64,000 bases of DNA from a virus: IMG/VR virus record IMGVR_UViG_3300025012_000049, positions 32,304 to 96,303 of that record; one strand, 5' to 3'. Position 1 is the stretch's first letter; each line of letters starts with the position of its first letter. This document shows, in pieces, positions 42,616-50,851 of this stretch. The notes under the pieces were generated by a model that saw only the letters and a program-made list of their open reading frames with translations, searched no databases and was not told where the DNA came from. The translations under genes and the position numbers were made by a program.

Positions 42616-43593
42616 TTATTTACTCCTTAAAGAAATACGTTTTGGTTTAGTTCTTTTCAATTTGTATCTTTTTGGTAATGTTGATGGAATTTCTAAATAA
42701 TCAAGAACTTTTTGTATTCCAAGATTCTCCATACAATATTTATGTAATTGTGGGTGTATTTTTCTCATTATATGAAATCTATTAATTTTTTCCATATGAA
42801 TGCCAAACATACAAAACATACAGCCAGTTCTTCCAATTCCTTTTTTATAAATATCTGCATAAGGTAAATTATTTGTATGGATGTATTTCCAAATGTCTTT
42901 TTCTGTAAAAATAGACAATGGTTTACTTTGTGGTTTGTTTAGTGTGAAACTATTGCATCCATATTCTTTCCATTGACCCAAACGAACACCACTATCATCG
43001 GTCATTGTCCCTATATATGGTTTTCTATTTGTTTGTTTTTCATATATATATATAGGTTTCTTTTTTATCCAGTCACAACAGTATTCACTTATTTTAAATG
43101 GTGCTATTAATAGTTTATGCCACTTATCAGACAACTTAGCTCTCTGTTTATATACACCTTTATTCCATCCAGTTAAATGATATTTGCTAATATTTGAATT
43201 GGGATTGTGTCTTATTTTCCTTATTCTTAAAGAAACTTCTTTACTTATTACTGGATAACCATATTCTTCAATTACTTGTTTGAAATTCTTTTTAGGTTTA
43301 ACCCACATAACATTATCAAATGTTTTAACAAACTCTCTGATTTCAGGCCATTCAAGACCAGTATCAGAAAATACAGCAGGAACATCTGGATAAATTTGTC
43401 TAACCAAATGCAATAAAACTGTTGAATCTTTTCCACCAGAAAAAGAAACATATACATTTCCATTCCAATATTCATACCACTCTTTGATTTTCTCTTGTGC
43501 ATAAAGTACCTTTGTTTCTAATGATAAAGATTGTAAAAGTTTTAAATCTTGGTATGTTCTTTTTTGTTTTCTTTTTAGTTTGTGTTTTATCAT
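42616..43593 (-). CDS. PAPS reductase-family PP-loop protein
   Basis: 325 residues. SFSGGKDSTVLLHL near residue 52 is the PP-loop ATP site; DTGLEWPEIREFV and PVISKEVSLRIRKI follow the PAPS reductase/DndC pattern, with cysteines in CCDW and GRTGCMFCMFG near the end that could ligate Fe-S. Possible roles are nucleotide or DNA sulfur modification or tRNA thiolation. It lies between the two polymerase genes. Ends PKRISLRSK, encoded by DNA identical to the end of the UDG-exonuclease gene. Confidence 0.75.
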   Translation of the reverse strand: MIKHKLKRKQKRTYQDLKLLQSLSLETKVLYAQEKIKEWYEYWNGNVYVSFSGGKDSTVLLHLVRQIYPDVPAVFSDTGLEWPEIREFVKTFDNVMWVKPKKNFKQVIEEYGYPVISKEVSLRIRKIRHNPNSNISKYHLTGWNKGVYKQRAKLSDKWHKLLIAPFKISEYCCDWIKKKPIYIYEKQTNRKPYIGTMTDDSGVRLGQWKEYGCNSFTLNKPQSKPLSIFTEKDIWKYIHTNNLPYADIYKKGIGRTGCMFCMFGIHMEKINRFHIMRKIHPQLHKYCMENLGIQKVLDYLEIPSTLPKRYKLKRTKPKRISLRSK

Positions 43594-43766
43594 ACAATTA
43601 TATCTTCTACTCTTAAAATATCACAAGTATCAAAGGTTAAATTGTACCCTTTAATTGTTCTTACATATAAATTATCTTCATTTCCATCCAACAGCAACTC
43701 ACAAATAAACTCATCATTATTATTCATGATTACTTTAAATTTTAATTGTTCCATAAGTTTTTCCAT
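43590..43766 (-). CDS. Hypothetical 58-residue protein
   Basis: AGGAGA upstream, ATGA overlap with the next gene. Strand-rich (LKFKVIMNNNDEFICELLLDG, VRTIKGYNLTFDTCDI). Unknown; likely an SH3-like fold partner of the PP-loop gene. Confidence 0.65.
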   Translation of the reverse strand: MEKLMEQLKFKVIMNNNDEFICELLLDGNEDNLYVRTIKGYNLTFDTCDILRVEDIIV

Positions 43767-43767
43767 C

Positions 43768-45390
43768 TTATCTTCTCCTTAAAGAAATACGTTTTGGTTT
43801 TTCAAAACATAAAGATTGTAAATCTTTTTCCTCTTTCTTCTTTTTAGTCTTTCCTGTTTTGTTCTCAAGGTATTTGTTAAACTCAATAACTTCAGGCATT
43901 GATTCAATTTCTGCTTCAATTCGTTCTATTTCTTTATCCAGAAACTTTTCAAATTCATTCAATTCCTGTTCACCAATATTGATTCCCCTTTGGGTCATAT
44001 CAGCAAACAACATATGACCATCATATAAGAATTCATAATTTTCCTTGGCTTTGGGATATATATCAAATAAGTCTTTTCGAAACAATAAAAAATTATTAAA
44101 TGTAGTGATAACGTCTAAAGCATTGTATTGAATCATATCTTCTTTTGGTGCTTCTCGAATCTTATTTACTTTTTCAAAGGTATAGTTACCAACATCATCA
44201 TTATCTTCCTCTTCTGAATCATTATCTTCTTTATCAATGGATTTTTTACTGGTTTCCAAATATTTCTTAATAGTCTCATTATATGGTGGAATTCCAAACC
44301 TTACCAAGTTCTGAAAATCCAAGGAAGTACAACCTTCCCGCTCATCAATAACATGGGTTGCCAACATGGTACAAAACATATTTTCAATTCTTTTAATTTT
44401 AAAAATAAACCGACTGGCTAAATCTTCAAATTTACTATTTTGAATAACTTTACAAATATTTTTATTGGTTAGTAATTTCTGCATTTGCAAATGAAACCAT
44501 ATTTCTATTTTCTTATCCTTCTTCCAAAAATCCTCATGGAATACCCATGCACTTTGCTTATTAGCAAAGGCAATATAGATTATTTCAAAGTAATGGTCAT
44601 AAGGAAACAGATTAGTGGTTTCATAGTCTAAAGCAATCTCTTTACATTGGTTCCATAAATTAAATAATTGCTTGGCTTCTTTTACTGTTTTAACTTCGGT
44701 AATAGTTATACCTTCAAGTATTTTCCGTTCCTGCAATATTTTTTTGACTTCGGTACGTTTGTAGGCAATTTTATTCCAAAACTTAAAAATTCTTTCCAAG
44801 TCACGTTTGTAAGTATGTTGATAATAATAATTCAATTCATCAATACCGTTTTTCTTACTATACATTTCCCGATTGTAAGGATCATAAACTGGAAATACCA
44901 AACAATTATATTCATAATTAGGTATAATTCTATTTCTAAGTTTGGAAATGGCATATTTATTTTTCAGGTTGAATAAATATTTAAATGCCATTTCACCACA
45001 ACAAATAATCAATTTAGGTTTTAACTCTTTAAGACGTGCATCCAAAATACTTTGACAGCATTTAAAATGTGTATCCGAGGTTTTCTTTTTGGAAGGATTA
45101 TAGCAAGAGACAGCATGAAGCATTGCCGATTGTTTGGCTAGATTGATACCAAATTTAATAGCAATACTTCTGAGAATTTTAGATCGTGAATCAGCAAATG
45201 GTTTGCCTTTTTCATCATCTTCTTTGGATACCTTTTGGCCCAATATAATTAATCCATCATATTGTGGTCCTTGATATATTTCCAATACTGGATTATCAAT
45301 CTTATTATTTTTCAAACCACATTTATTACAATCAAATTTTGAATTGTTAGTTTTTTTATTTAATGATGGTATTGGAAAATAAAAAGACAT
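43768..45390 (-). CDS. Family 4 UDG fused to DNA polymerase 3'-5' exonuclease
   Basis: 540 residues. Residues 20-200 form a family-4 uracil-DNA glycosylase with Fe-S cysteines spaced as expected (C21xxC24, C96, C112), LIILGQKVS and GKPFADSRSKIL. Residues 225-480 are the Pol I exonuclease: exo I ALDYET, exo II IQNSKFED, exo III YNALDV. It continues to the start of the thumb and stops exactly where the polymerase gene at 42258 begins. Ends PKRISLRRR, whose codons also provide the ribosome site of the next gene. Confidence 0.85.
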   Translation of the reverse strand: MSFYFPIPSLNKKTNNSKFDCNKCGLKNNKIDNPVLEIYQGPQYDGLIILGQKVSKEDDEKGKPFADSRSKILRSIAIKFGINLAKQSAMLHAVSCYNPSKKKTSDTHFKCCQSILDARLKELKPKLIICCGEMAFKYLFNLKNKYAISKLRNRIIPNYEYNCLVFPVYDPYNREMYSKKNGIDELNYYYQHTYKRDLERIFKFWNKIAYKRTEVKKILQERKILEGITITEVKTVKEAKQLFNLWNQCKEIALDYETTNLFPYDHYFEIIYIAFANKQSAWVFHEDFWKKDKKIEIWFHLQMQKLLTNKNICKVIQNSKFEDLASRFIFKIKRIENMFCTMLATHVIDEREGCTSLDFQNLVRFGIPPYNETIKKYLETSKKSIDKEDNDSEEEDNDDVGNYTFEKVNKIREAPKEDMIQYNALDVITTFNNFLLFRKDLFDIYPKAKENYEFLYDGHMLFADMTQRGINIGEQELNEFEKFLDKEIERIEAEIESMPEVIEFNKYLENKTGKTKKKKEEKDLQSLCFEKPKRISLRRR

Positions 45391-45414
45391 TATATTAATT
45401 CCTTAGTTAATTAA

Positions 45415-45501
45415 TGGTGGGAGCGGCGGATCACGATCCCGCAATCCTCAAGGGCGACGGCTTTTAAGGCCGTAGTGTATTTCCAGTTCCACCACGCTCC
45501 C
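45415..45501 (-). tRNA. tRNA-Leu (UAA)
   Basis: An 87-nt cloverleaf with a 7-bp acceptor stem, long class II variable arm, anticodon loop CTTAAAA (anticodon TAA) in stem ACGGC/GCCGT, T-arm and encoded CCA. It reads UUA/UUG, the commonest leucine codons in this AT-rich sequence. Confidence 0.9.
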
Positions 45502-45515
45502 ATATTTATTTAAAT

Positions 45516-45728
45516 TTAATCAAGGCAAGGTTTAAAGCCAATAATTCTTGGTTCCTGATTTTCTCTTATTTCTTTTAAATTAACCTTGGTAACTCCCACC
45601 GCTTTTATTTCATCATTATCAATACATTCAATTAGATCAGCCACAATCATTTTAGCTCTAATTCTAGCATCAACATCATCAACGGCAATAACGGGAATAT
45701 AAACCTGCAACATATAATTCTTATCCAT
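45516..45728 (-). CDS. Hypothetical protein between tRNAs
   Basis: 70 residues with a mixed pattern (LQVYIPVIAVDDVDARIRAKMIVADLI). Probably a ferredoxin-like small fold. Unknown. Confidence 0.55.
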   Translation of the reverse strand: MDKNYMLQVYIPVIAVDDVDARIRAKMIVADLIECIDNDEIKAVGVTKVNLKEIRENQEPRIIGFKPCLD

Positions 45729-45749
45729 TTATATTCATCCTTTATTTAA

Positions 45750-45825
45750 TGGTGGACCTGACAGGACTTGAACCTGTAACAATTCCGTTATGAGCGGAGA
45801 GATCTGCCAGTTGATCTACAGGTCC
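45750..45825 (-). tRNA. tRNA with CAT anticodon (Met or Ile2)
   Basis: 76 nt. Acceptor GGACCTG/CAGGTCC, D arm GATC...GATC, anticodon loop CTCATAA, T arm ACAGG TTCAAGT CCTGT, encoded CCA. It reads AUG unless C34 is lysidine-modified. The anticodon stem has one C-A mismatch at the top. It lacks the G-C triplets of an initiator tRNA. Confidence 0.88.
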
Positions 45826-45835
45826 ATTATAATAA

Positions 45836-45867
45836 GGGGGTTTATATCTTGGGCAATATAAACCCCC
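45836..45867 (-). terminator. Terminator-like hairpin after the acidic protein gene
   Basis: A perfect 12-bp G/C-capped stem (GGGGGTTTATAT) with an 8-base loop, followed on the minus strand by TTATTATAAT. It lies between the acidic protein gene and the tRNAs, so it may also mark a processing site. Confidence 0.65.
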
Positions 45868-45952
45868 ATTCTCCCTTTCTTTTCCGATTTATGTCGTAGT
45901 TAATTTATCGACCCATATATTTAATAACTCCTTTCAATTTATTTAATAGGAA

Positions 45953-47521
45953 TTATTCTCCCATAGCAGCTTCAACTACAGCTACCATTTGTTTAACCAG
46001 TTTCTTAATTTCAAATTTATTCTTACCACGTTCCGTAAGAATTGGTGTAACAGCCTTTACAATATCACTTTCATCTTCTCCGGCCTCAACCATTTCTTCG
46101 ACAATTTGGAAAAGAGATTTAGATTCTTCACCTTTATCAATCCCCTTGGCTTTTTCCTTCTTACCTTTCTCTTCCTTGCCTTTTTTCTTGGATTCCTTGG
46201 GAAGTACGGCCAAAATCTTTTCAGCCATTTTATCAACCGATTTCTTTTCCAGAATACCCAATTTAATATTGAGTACAGCACACATTTCTTTTAGGGTTTC
46301 TTTATCTTCTGCTTCAACAGCATCATTAACTGCTTCCTCAGTAATATCCAATTCAGCAGTTTCTTCTACTTCCTCTTCAGCTTCTTCTGCTTCACTGGAC
46401 TCCAAACGATCCAACATTTCTTTTTTCAGTTTCTTAACATCTTCCCGATAAGGTGATTTACCACGACCAGAGCGGAAAGAAATACCTTTAAACAATTCAG
46501 GATTATCTTCCTTAACTGAATCGGCAACTTCTTTCAAACTCTCTGCATCATCAGCTTCATTGATTGCTTCAATCAATTCAGCATAATCATTTTCTTCTTC
46601 TTTGGCCTTTTTCCCTTTTCCTTTTGACACTTCTTTTTCAACTTTTTCCTTTTTGCCCTTAGCTGGTTTTTCTTCCTCAACTTCTTTAGCTTTTTTACCC
46701 TTAACCTTGTCTACAATTTTCTTAGCACTTTTTTCAATTACTTCTTTTGCTTCCATTTGTCCTTCTTCATACTCATCAATTGCTGCAAGCATGGCTTTTT
46801 TCAATTTCTTTACCAATTTAGTATCAGTATCAATTTCACTGAAGATTTCTTCATAATCTTCATCTTGTGCCAATTCAACCAATTCATCAATTTCTGTAGC
46901 TTCATCAATAGCTTCACGCAATTCGGAAAAATCAGCTTCTTCCTTTTCTTCTTCCTTTTCTTCTTCCTTTTCAGCTTTACCTTTTTTACCTTTAGCCGGT
47001 TTTTCATCTTCTTCAATTGCATCAGCTTCATCAAACAATTCATCAGGAAGATCATCATACCATTCCGTAAATTCATCCGAATAAGCTTTTTCAGCATCAA
47101 TATTCTTCAGAATTTCCAGAGTCAATTCATCTTCATCCAAATTTTTGATTTTCTTTGCATCAAGACCAACTTCCTTAGCGAATTCCTTGAGTTGTTTCAG
47201 TTCCATGATTAATTCTCCTGTATTAATTTTGTAGGCTAGAAATAATTTATTCGCAACCTCAATCTCTTCCTTGGTAGCAATTGCGAGTTTGCTACTAAGC
47301 ACTATCTTGACCAATTCAAAATACTGAACAGCCTTAACGCATCGCAAAACCTCCTTTCGTAAATATTTATGCTGCATCCCATGTAGAATACCTTTTTCCT
47401 TATTGGTAAGGCCAAAGTCAGCCATACCCATATTAATCCATTTATACCGTCGCCACCGTTGCGCAAGGGTATATAAATAAACTTTCCAAACAGGTAGTTT
47501 TACTTTATGGTGTTTTTTCAT
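45953..47521 (-). CDS. Acidic, Lys/Glu low-complexity multi-domain protein
   Basis: 522 residues. The first 105 residues are an ordinary basic helical domain; codon 106 (ATG 47206) has its own AGGAGAAT site, so a shorter 417-residue form is likely. Two related repeats (ADFSELREAIDEA...KKLKKAMLAAI and NDYAELIEAINEA...KKLKKEMLDRL) are joined by linkers such as DEKPAKGKKGK, also found in the SSB. A third helical unit closes it. Probably a binding scaffold for DNA proteins; no enzyme motif. Confidence 0.65.
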   Translation of the reverse strand: MKKHHKVKLPVWKVYLYTLAQRWRRYKWINMGMADFGLTNKEKGILHGMQHKYLRKEVLRCVKAVQYFELVKIVLSSKLAIATKEEIEVANKLFLAYKINTGELIMELKQLKEFAKEVGLDAKKIKNLDEDELTLEILKNIDAEKAYSDEFTEWYDDLPDELFDEADAIEEDEKPAKGKKGKAEKEEEKEEEKEEADFSELREAIDEATEIDELVELAQDEDYEEIFSEIDTDTKLVKKLKKAMLAAIDEYEEGQMEAKEVIEKSAKKIVDKVKGKKAKEVEEEKPAKGKKEKVEKEVSKGKGKKAKEEENDYAELIEAINEADDAESLKEVADSVKEDNPELFKGISFRSGRGKSPYREDVKKLKKEMLDRLESSEAEEAEEEVEETAELDITEEAVNDAVEAEDKETLKEMCAVLNIKLGILEKKSVDKMAEKILAVLPKESKKKGKEEKGKKEKAKGIDKGEESKSLFQIVEEMVEAGEDESDIVKAVTPILTERGKNKFEIKKLVKQMVAVVEAAMGE

Positions 47522-47761
47522 TTAAACTTTGAGTTTTTTTAAAATTTGTTCTTCAATTATTTTTCTAGATAATTTCATCACAACATCATAGATTTCTTCA
47601 TCATCTTCAATTGCATTTCTAACAATATTTTCAATTGCTTTTGTGAAATTTTTAACTTCAATATCATCAATTGCTTGTATTAGTTTTTCTTTTAATTTGT
47701 TCTGAATTTCTGGATCATCTTTAAAAATAATAAATAGACTCTCCTCAACACTTTTGCTCAT
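47522..47761 (-). CDS. Hypothetical protein
   Basis: 79 residues, helical and acidic (DPEIQNKLKEKLIQAIDDIE), ending ILKKLKV. AAGGAG upstream and tight with neighbours. Unknown. Confidence 0.6.
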   Translation of the reverse strand: MSKSVEESLFIIFKDDPEIQNKLKEKLIQAIDDIEVKNFTKAIENIVRNAIEDDEEIYDVVMKLSRKIIEEQILKKLKV

Positions 47762-48366
47762 GATTTATTCTCCTTTCTTTGTTTAAATCTATCAAAACCT
47801 CTATTCCATTCAAGTACTAAATCACCAGCAGAATATTTATTAGGCAAACCTTTTAAACCTGTTTGATATGCTTCTTCTAAAGCTTTATCGGTAAATTTTG
47901 GTGGTGTGTTTCTCCTTTTTAAATTTAATCTCATTTTATTTGGTTTTGGATGATAACCTTCAATACCAATATGGGGATATTTTGTAGCTGGTATTTTAGC
48001 AGCTATTTCCTGTACTTTCTTTTTTCCTAAATATTGTTCACAAATCTTCTTCCATGAAATATTGGTTCTTTTAAAAATCCATTTCCAACACCATGAAAAC
48101 GTTTTACCTTGGTCAATTAATTCAAGATATTCTTTCTCCCTTCTGTCAATAACCTCATTGACTTCTTTCAGTTGTTGCTCTAATTGTTTTCTTTGTTCAA
48201 ACAGTTCAAGGAATTGCCGATGCTCAGGATTTAATTTTTGATATTCTGCTTTAGAAATGTGTTTGACGGTTCCTTCAGGGTAAGGATTGAATTTCAATGA
48301 AATCTCCTTTCCATTCTGGATTTTTGGAGTGAAGCAGCTTGTAGGGAATTTTATATTACTCCCCAT
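47758..48366 (-). CDS. Hypothetical protein with internal basic motif
   Basis: 202 residues; coiled coil about residues 50-80 (EQRKQLEQQLKEVNEV), KMRLNLKRR near 160 (recurrent tag). ATG 48366 sits inside the spacer of a sigma70-like promoter (48353-48381); TTG 48297, with AAAGGAG 6 bases before it, is an alternative start giving 179 residues that suits that promoter better. Unknown function. Confidence 0.55.
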   Translation of the reverse strand: MGSNIKFPTSCFTPKIQNGKEISLKFNPYPEGTVKHISKAEYQKLNPEHRQFLELFEQRKQLEQQLKEVNEVIDRREKEYLELIDQGKTFSWCWKWIFKRTNISWKKICEQYLGKKKVQEIAAKIPATKYPHIGIEGYHPKPNKMRLNLKRRNTPPKFTDKALEEAYQTGLKGLPNKYSAGDLVLEWNRGFDRFKQRKENKS

Positions 48367-48381
48367 TTACAACCTTGTCAA
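48353..48381 (-). promoter_or_regulatory. Sigma70-like promoter
   Basis: -35 TTGACA (48381-48376), 17-bp spacer, -10 TAATAT (48358-48353). Close to consensus and at a gene boundary. It would drive 48297/48366 down to 47522 and possibly further. Confidence 0.6.
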
Positions 48382-48451
48382 GAACTTTTAAAACGTTGAT
48401 TTTACACAGGTTTTTAGAAAAGTAAGAAAACAAACAATGCAAAATAGGTTT

Positions 48452-48883
48452 TTATTGCCAATTTTCAGGATCATCCAGTGCGTTATCTGATTTAGTAAAT
48501 TCACTTTTTACTTTTTGAGAACCCCATATTCTTTTATACTCTTCTTCTGTAGGAATACCATCAGCAAAATATTCGTAGTCAGAAAAAATCTTTATATCAA
48601 TTTTTTGTTGTCTTTTTTTATACATTTTATTCAGTGTATAAGCCCACATAACTGCTTTAGCTGGATTATCAATAATCAGAGAAATAAAAGCAATCAAATG
48701 GTCTGTAACAGGTGTTTGAAAATGTTGTAGACGTTTCTTCAATACTTGAAAAAGAAAAGAATTAACAATATCTTCATGTATATCTTTAGCTCCTTCATTT
48801 AAACACAAAAGAATAAATATTCTGGATTCTATTTCCGTCATTTCCCTTTTCTTGGTTTGAAATAGATAATCAATGGTTTTCAT
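48452..48883 (-). CDS. Hypothetical protein
   Basis: 143 residues, mostly helical (TEIESRIFILLCLNEGAKDI, LIAFISLIIDNPAKAVMWAYTL). ATGA overlap with the upstream zinc protein. Unknown. Confidence 0.55.
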   Translation of the reverse strand: MKTIDYLFQTKKREMTEIESRIFILLCLNEGAKDIHEDIVNSFLFQVLKKRLQHFQTPVTDHLIAFISLIIDNPAKAVMWAYTLNKMYKKRQQKIDIKIFSDYEYFADGIPTEEEYKRIWGSQKVKSEFTKSDNALDDPENWQ

Positions 48884-49053
48884 TTTTTAGATTCCTTCCA
48901 TTTACGTTTAAGTATTTGTTCAGTAGCAAAACTACCAAATTTAAAAACATGATCTCCTGTCAATTGATTTTCAGGACAAATGAAATAATATAAACCAAAA
49001 TGGTTTACCATTTTCAATCTTTTAAAACAAAAAGGACATATATATTCTTCCAT
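48880..49053 (-). CDS. 57-residue zinc-finger protein
   Basis: CPFC at residues 6-9, with a His and a second CPE near residue 26 (KMVNHFGLYYFICPEN). AAAGG upstream; stop overlaps the next start. Likely zinc binding; unknown target. Confidence 0.6.
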   Translation of the reverse strand: MEEYICPFCFKRLKMVNHFGLYYFICPENQLTGDHVFKFGSFATEQILKRKWKESKK

Positions 49054-49055
49054 TT

Positions 49056-49505
49056 TTAAAGCCTTTCTGAACGGATAGCAAAGGGAAAGAAACCACGTTC
49101 ATCAACAATAATTTGCCCTTGTTTATTAACAGACAGTTTAGCGTGCTTATCTTGTGCTTCTTTCAGTGTGTTGTGTTCTGATATAATTTCATAATTTCTG
49201 CCATCAAATTCCCTTGTTACAAAATATTTAGAATGTTGTGAAAATCTAGGAAGAAAACAATTTTCCAATTTGATTGTTTGTCTATTCAAATTTCTTTTAA
49301 TACCAAAAATGTCATGGGTAAAATCAAACACACTGGCATTTAGCAAATCAATCAATCGAAGCGGAATAATATTGGTATGAACACAAGCAATATCCATAAC
49401 AATATCCAGTTTATCTTTTTTATATTCCTTATACATTTTAATAAAACGATCAACAATTTGTACAATCAATTCATGGTCTTGTTTATTCACATTAATTTCC
49501 AACAT
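49056..49505 (-). CDS. Hypothetical protein
   Basis: 149 residues: an N-terminal helical domain (HELIVQIVDRFIKMYKEYKK) and a C-terminal strand domain with YFVTREFDGRNYEIISEH. Unknown. Confidence 0.55.
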   Translation of the reverse strand: MLEINVNKQDHELIVQIVDRFIKMYKEYKKDKLDIVMDIACVHTNIIPLRLIDLLNASVFDFTHDIFGIKRNLNRQTIKLENCFLPRFSQHSKYFVTREFDGRNYEIISEHNTLKEAQDKHAKLSVNKQGQIIVDERGFFPFAIRSERL

Positions 49506-49508
49506 GAT

Positions 49509-49694
49509 TTATTCTCCTTTCCGTTTTACTTCCTTGATTTCAAAATCTTTAATTTTCTCAACCTTTAACAATTGATTATAAATTTTAAATCTTGCATTCA
49601 ATTGGTTTGTAGCTTTAACAATTCTGTTTTGTTTTTTCTTCTTTACAAGAATGGAAACAATAAAAGAATATTCCCTTTCTTCTGATTCATCCAT
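49509..49694 (-). CDS. Small basic protein
   Basis: 61 residues, Lys-rich (VKKKKQNRIVKATNQLNARFKI). AAGGAG-like site upstream; overlaps the previous gene. Unknown. Confidence 0.5.
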   Translation of the reverse strand: MDESEEREYSFIVSILVKKKKQNRIVKATNQLNARFKIYNQLLKVEKIKDFEIKEVKRKGE

Positions 49695-50118
49695 TTAATT
49701 TACTCCTTTCTTTAGTTTGTTTACAGTGGCAGATTTGAGAGTTATCACCATAATTAACACCATGCCACCAATAACCATTAAATACAAACCAAACATCTGT
49801 TCTAGTTCCAGCTATATTATGTTTACCAATTTTTACTTTTCTAATTGGAATCCGTAATGTTCCCGGCCAATTGATTACAAGATACTTTAAAAAATCATCT
49901 TTATAAGTTACAAGATAAAGTACAATCTTTTTATTATCTATCATCCTTTGTCTATCATTTTCCCCACAACAAGAATAACAAATCAATTCATTACTATTGT
50001 TTAAAGCATATCCCGTTCCTCCATTTTTCTGTAGTTCAATAATATGATGACATTGTTTACATTGAAAATGAGTATATGTTGAATAATTATCAGGATCATA
50101 TTTAACCATTGTTTTCAT
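49687..50118 (-). CDS. Zinc-ribbon protein
   Basis: 143 residues. CKQCHHIIELQKNG and CYSCCGEN form a zinc ribbon; the C-terminal half has aromatic residues (DVWFVFNGYWWHGVNYG) and a CHC end. Unknown. Confidence 0.55.
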   Translation of the reverse strand: MKTMVKYDPDNYSTYTHFQCKQCHHIIELQKNGGTGYALNNSNELICYSCCGENDRQRMIDNKKIVLYLVTYKDDFLKYLVINWPGTLRIPIRKVKIGKHNIAGTRTDVWFVFNGYWWHGVNYGDNSQICHCKQTKERSKLNG

Positions 50119-50120
50119 AA

Positions 50121-50315
50121 TTATTTCCTTTCAGTTGTTTCACCTTGTTCTTCAATAACTCTCATAATGGTTCTAGCTAAACCAATAGGGGTTTTATCAC
50201 CTCCAATTGTGTTGTAACGTCTTTTCTTATTTCTTTTCAATTGTAATTCTTCTACAATAGATTGACCAATTTGTTCTAGTTCATTATCTGTATAATCAGT
50301 AGAATGTTTCCTCAT
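50121..50315 (-). CDS. Hypothetical protein
   Basis: 64 residues, helical and basic (DNELEQIGQSIVEELQLKRNK). Unknown. Confidence 0.5.
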   Translation of the reverse strand: MRKHSTDYTDNELEQIGQSIVEELQLKRNKKRRYNTIGGDKTPIGLARTIMRVIEEQGETTERK

Positions 50316-50319
50316 GTTA

Positions 50320-50565
50320 TTATTCCTTTCCTATTTCTCGTGAATAATAATATAATGGGGAATAATTAAACCCTGTTGGCTGTATATCATGTTTAATTCC
50401 ATAACGCCAATCAACTGCATTTGGATTATCATGACTAACTGAATTGAATGAAGAATCACAAGCCTCAATAATAACAACCGTGCCTTTTCCGTGAGGTGTT
50501 ATTACTCTATCATTAATTTCATATTCTTTTTTATTATCAATCCACCAACCCATTTCTCTTTTCAT
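50320..50565 (-). CDS. Hypothetical protein
   Basis: 81 residues with INDRVITPHGKGTVVIIEA, which resembles a KOW/SH3-like turn, and an aromatic end (NYSPLYYYSREIG). Unknown. Confidence 0.5.
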   Translation of the reverse strand: MKREMGWWIDNKKEYEINDRVITPHGKGTVVIIEACDSSFNSVSHDNPNAVDWRYGIKHDIQPTGFNYSPLYYYSREIGKE

Positions 50566-50569
50566 ATTA

Positions 50570-50791
50570 TTATTCCTTTCCTATTTTATTAATATAATCC
50601 ATAGCCTCTTCTCTAGTATAAAAACCACCAGCAGATAATTCTTCACTTGGTTTATATTTATCATCTTCCAATTGTAAAATAGTAACTCCATATATTTTGC
50701 TTGATCTATTCAATATTCCTTCACCTCTTGATAATTCATAAAGATATTTATCATTGTCAATTGAACCATAATCAATTATTACAGGAGTCAT
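50570..50791 (-). CDS. Hypothetical protein
   Basis: 73 residues; ATG overlaps the stop of the 20-codon ORF before it. Contains KIYGVTILQLEDDKY and a final FYTREEAMDYINKIG helix. Unknown. Confidence 0.55.
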   Translation of the reverse strand: MTPVIIDYGSIDNDKYLYELSRGEGILNRSSKIYGVTILQLEDDKYKPSEELSAGGFYTREEAMDYINKIGKE

Positions 50792-50850
50792 AAAATTATG
50801 TTTGCCATTGTATGTTTTAAAAATATTTTTTCTATTTTATTTTTCTCCAT
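50788..50850 (-). CDS. 20-codon leader-like ORF
   Basis: ATG 50850 follows AAGGAGAATTAAA, the standard ribosome site of this operon, and the stop overlaps the next ATG (ATGA). The peptide (MEKNKIEKIFLKHTMANIIL) looks like a start-up ORF for translational coupling. Confidence 0.4.
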   Translation of the reverse strand: MEKNKIEKIFLKHTMANIIL

Positions 50851-50851
50851 T

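Noticed and set aside
46146-47212. Several plus-strand ORFs over the acidic gene
   Set aside because: They are shadows of Lys/Glu-rich codons in the minus-strand gene (Phe/Ser/Leu-rich nonsense).
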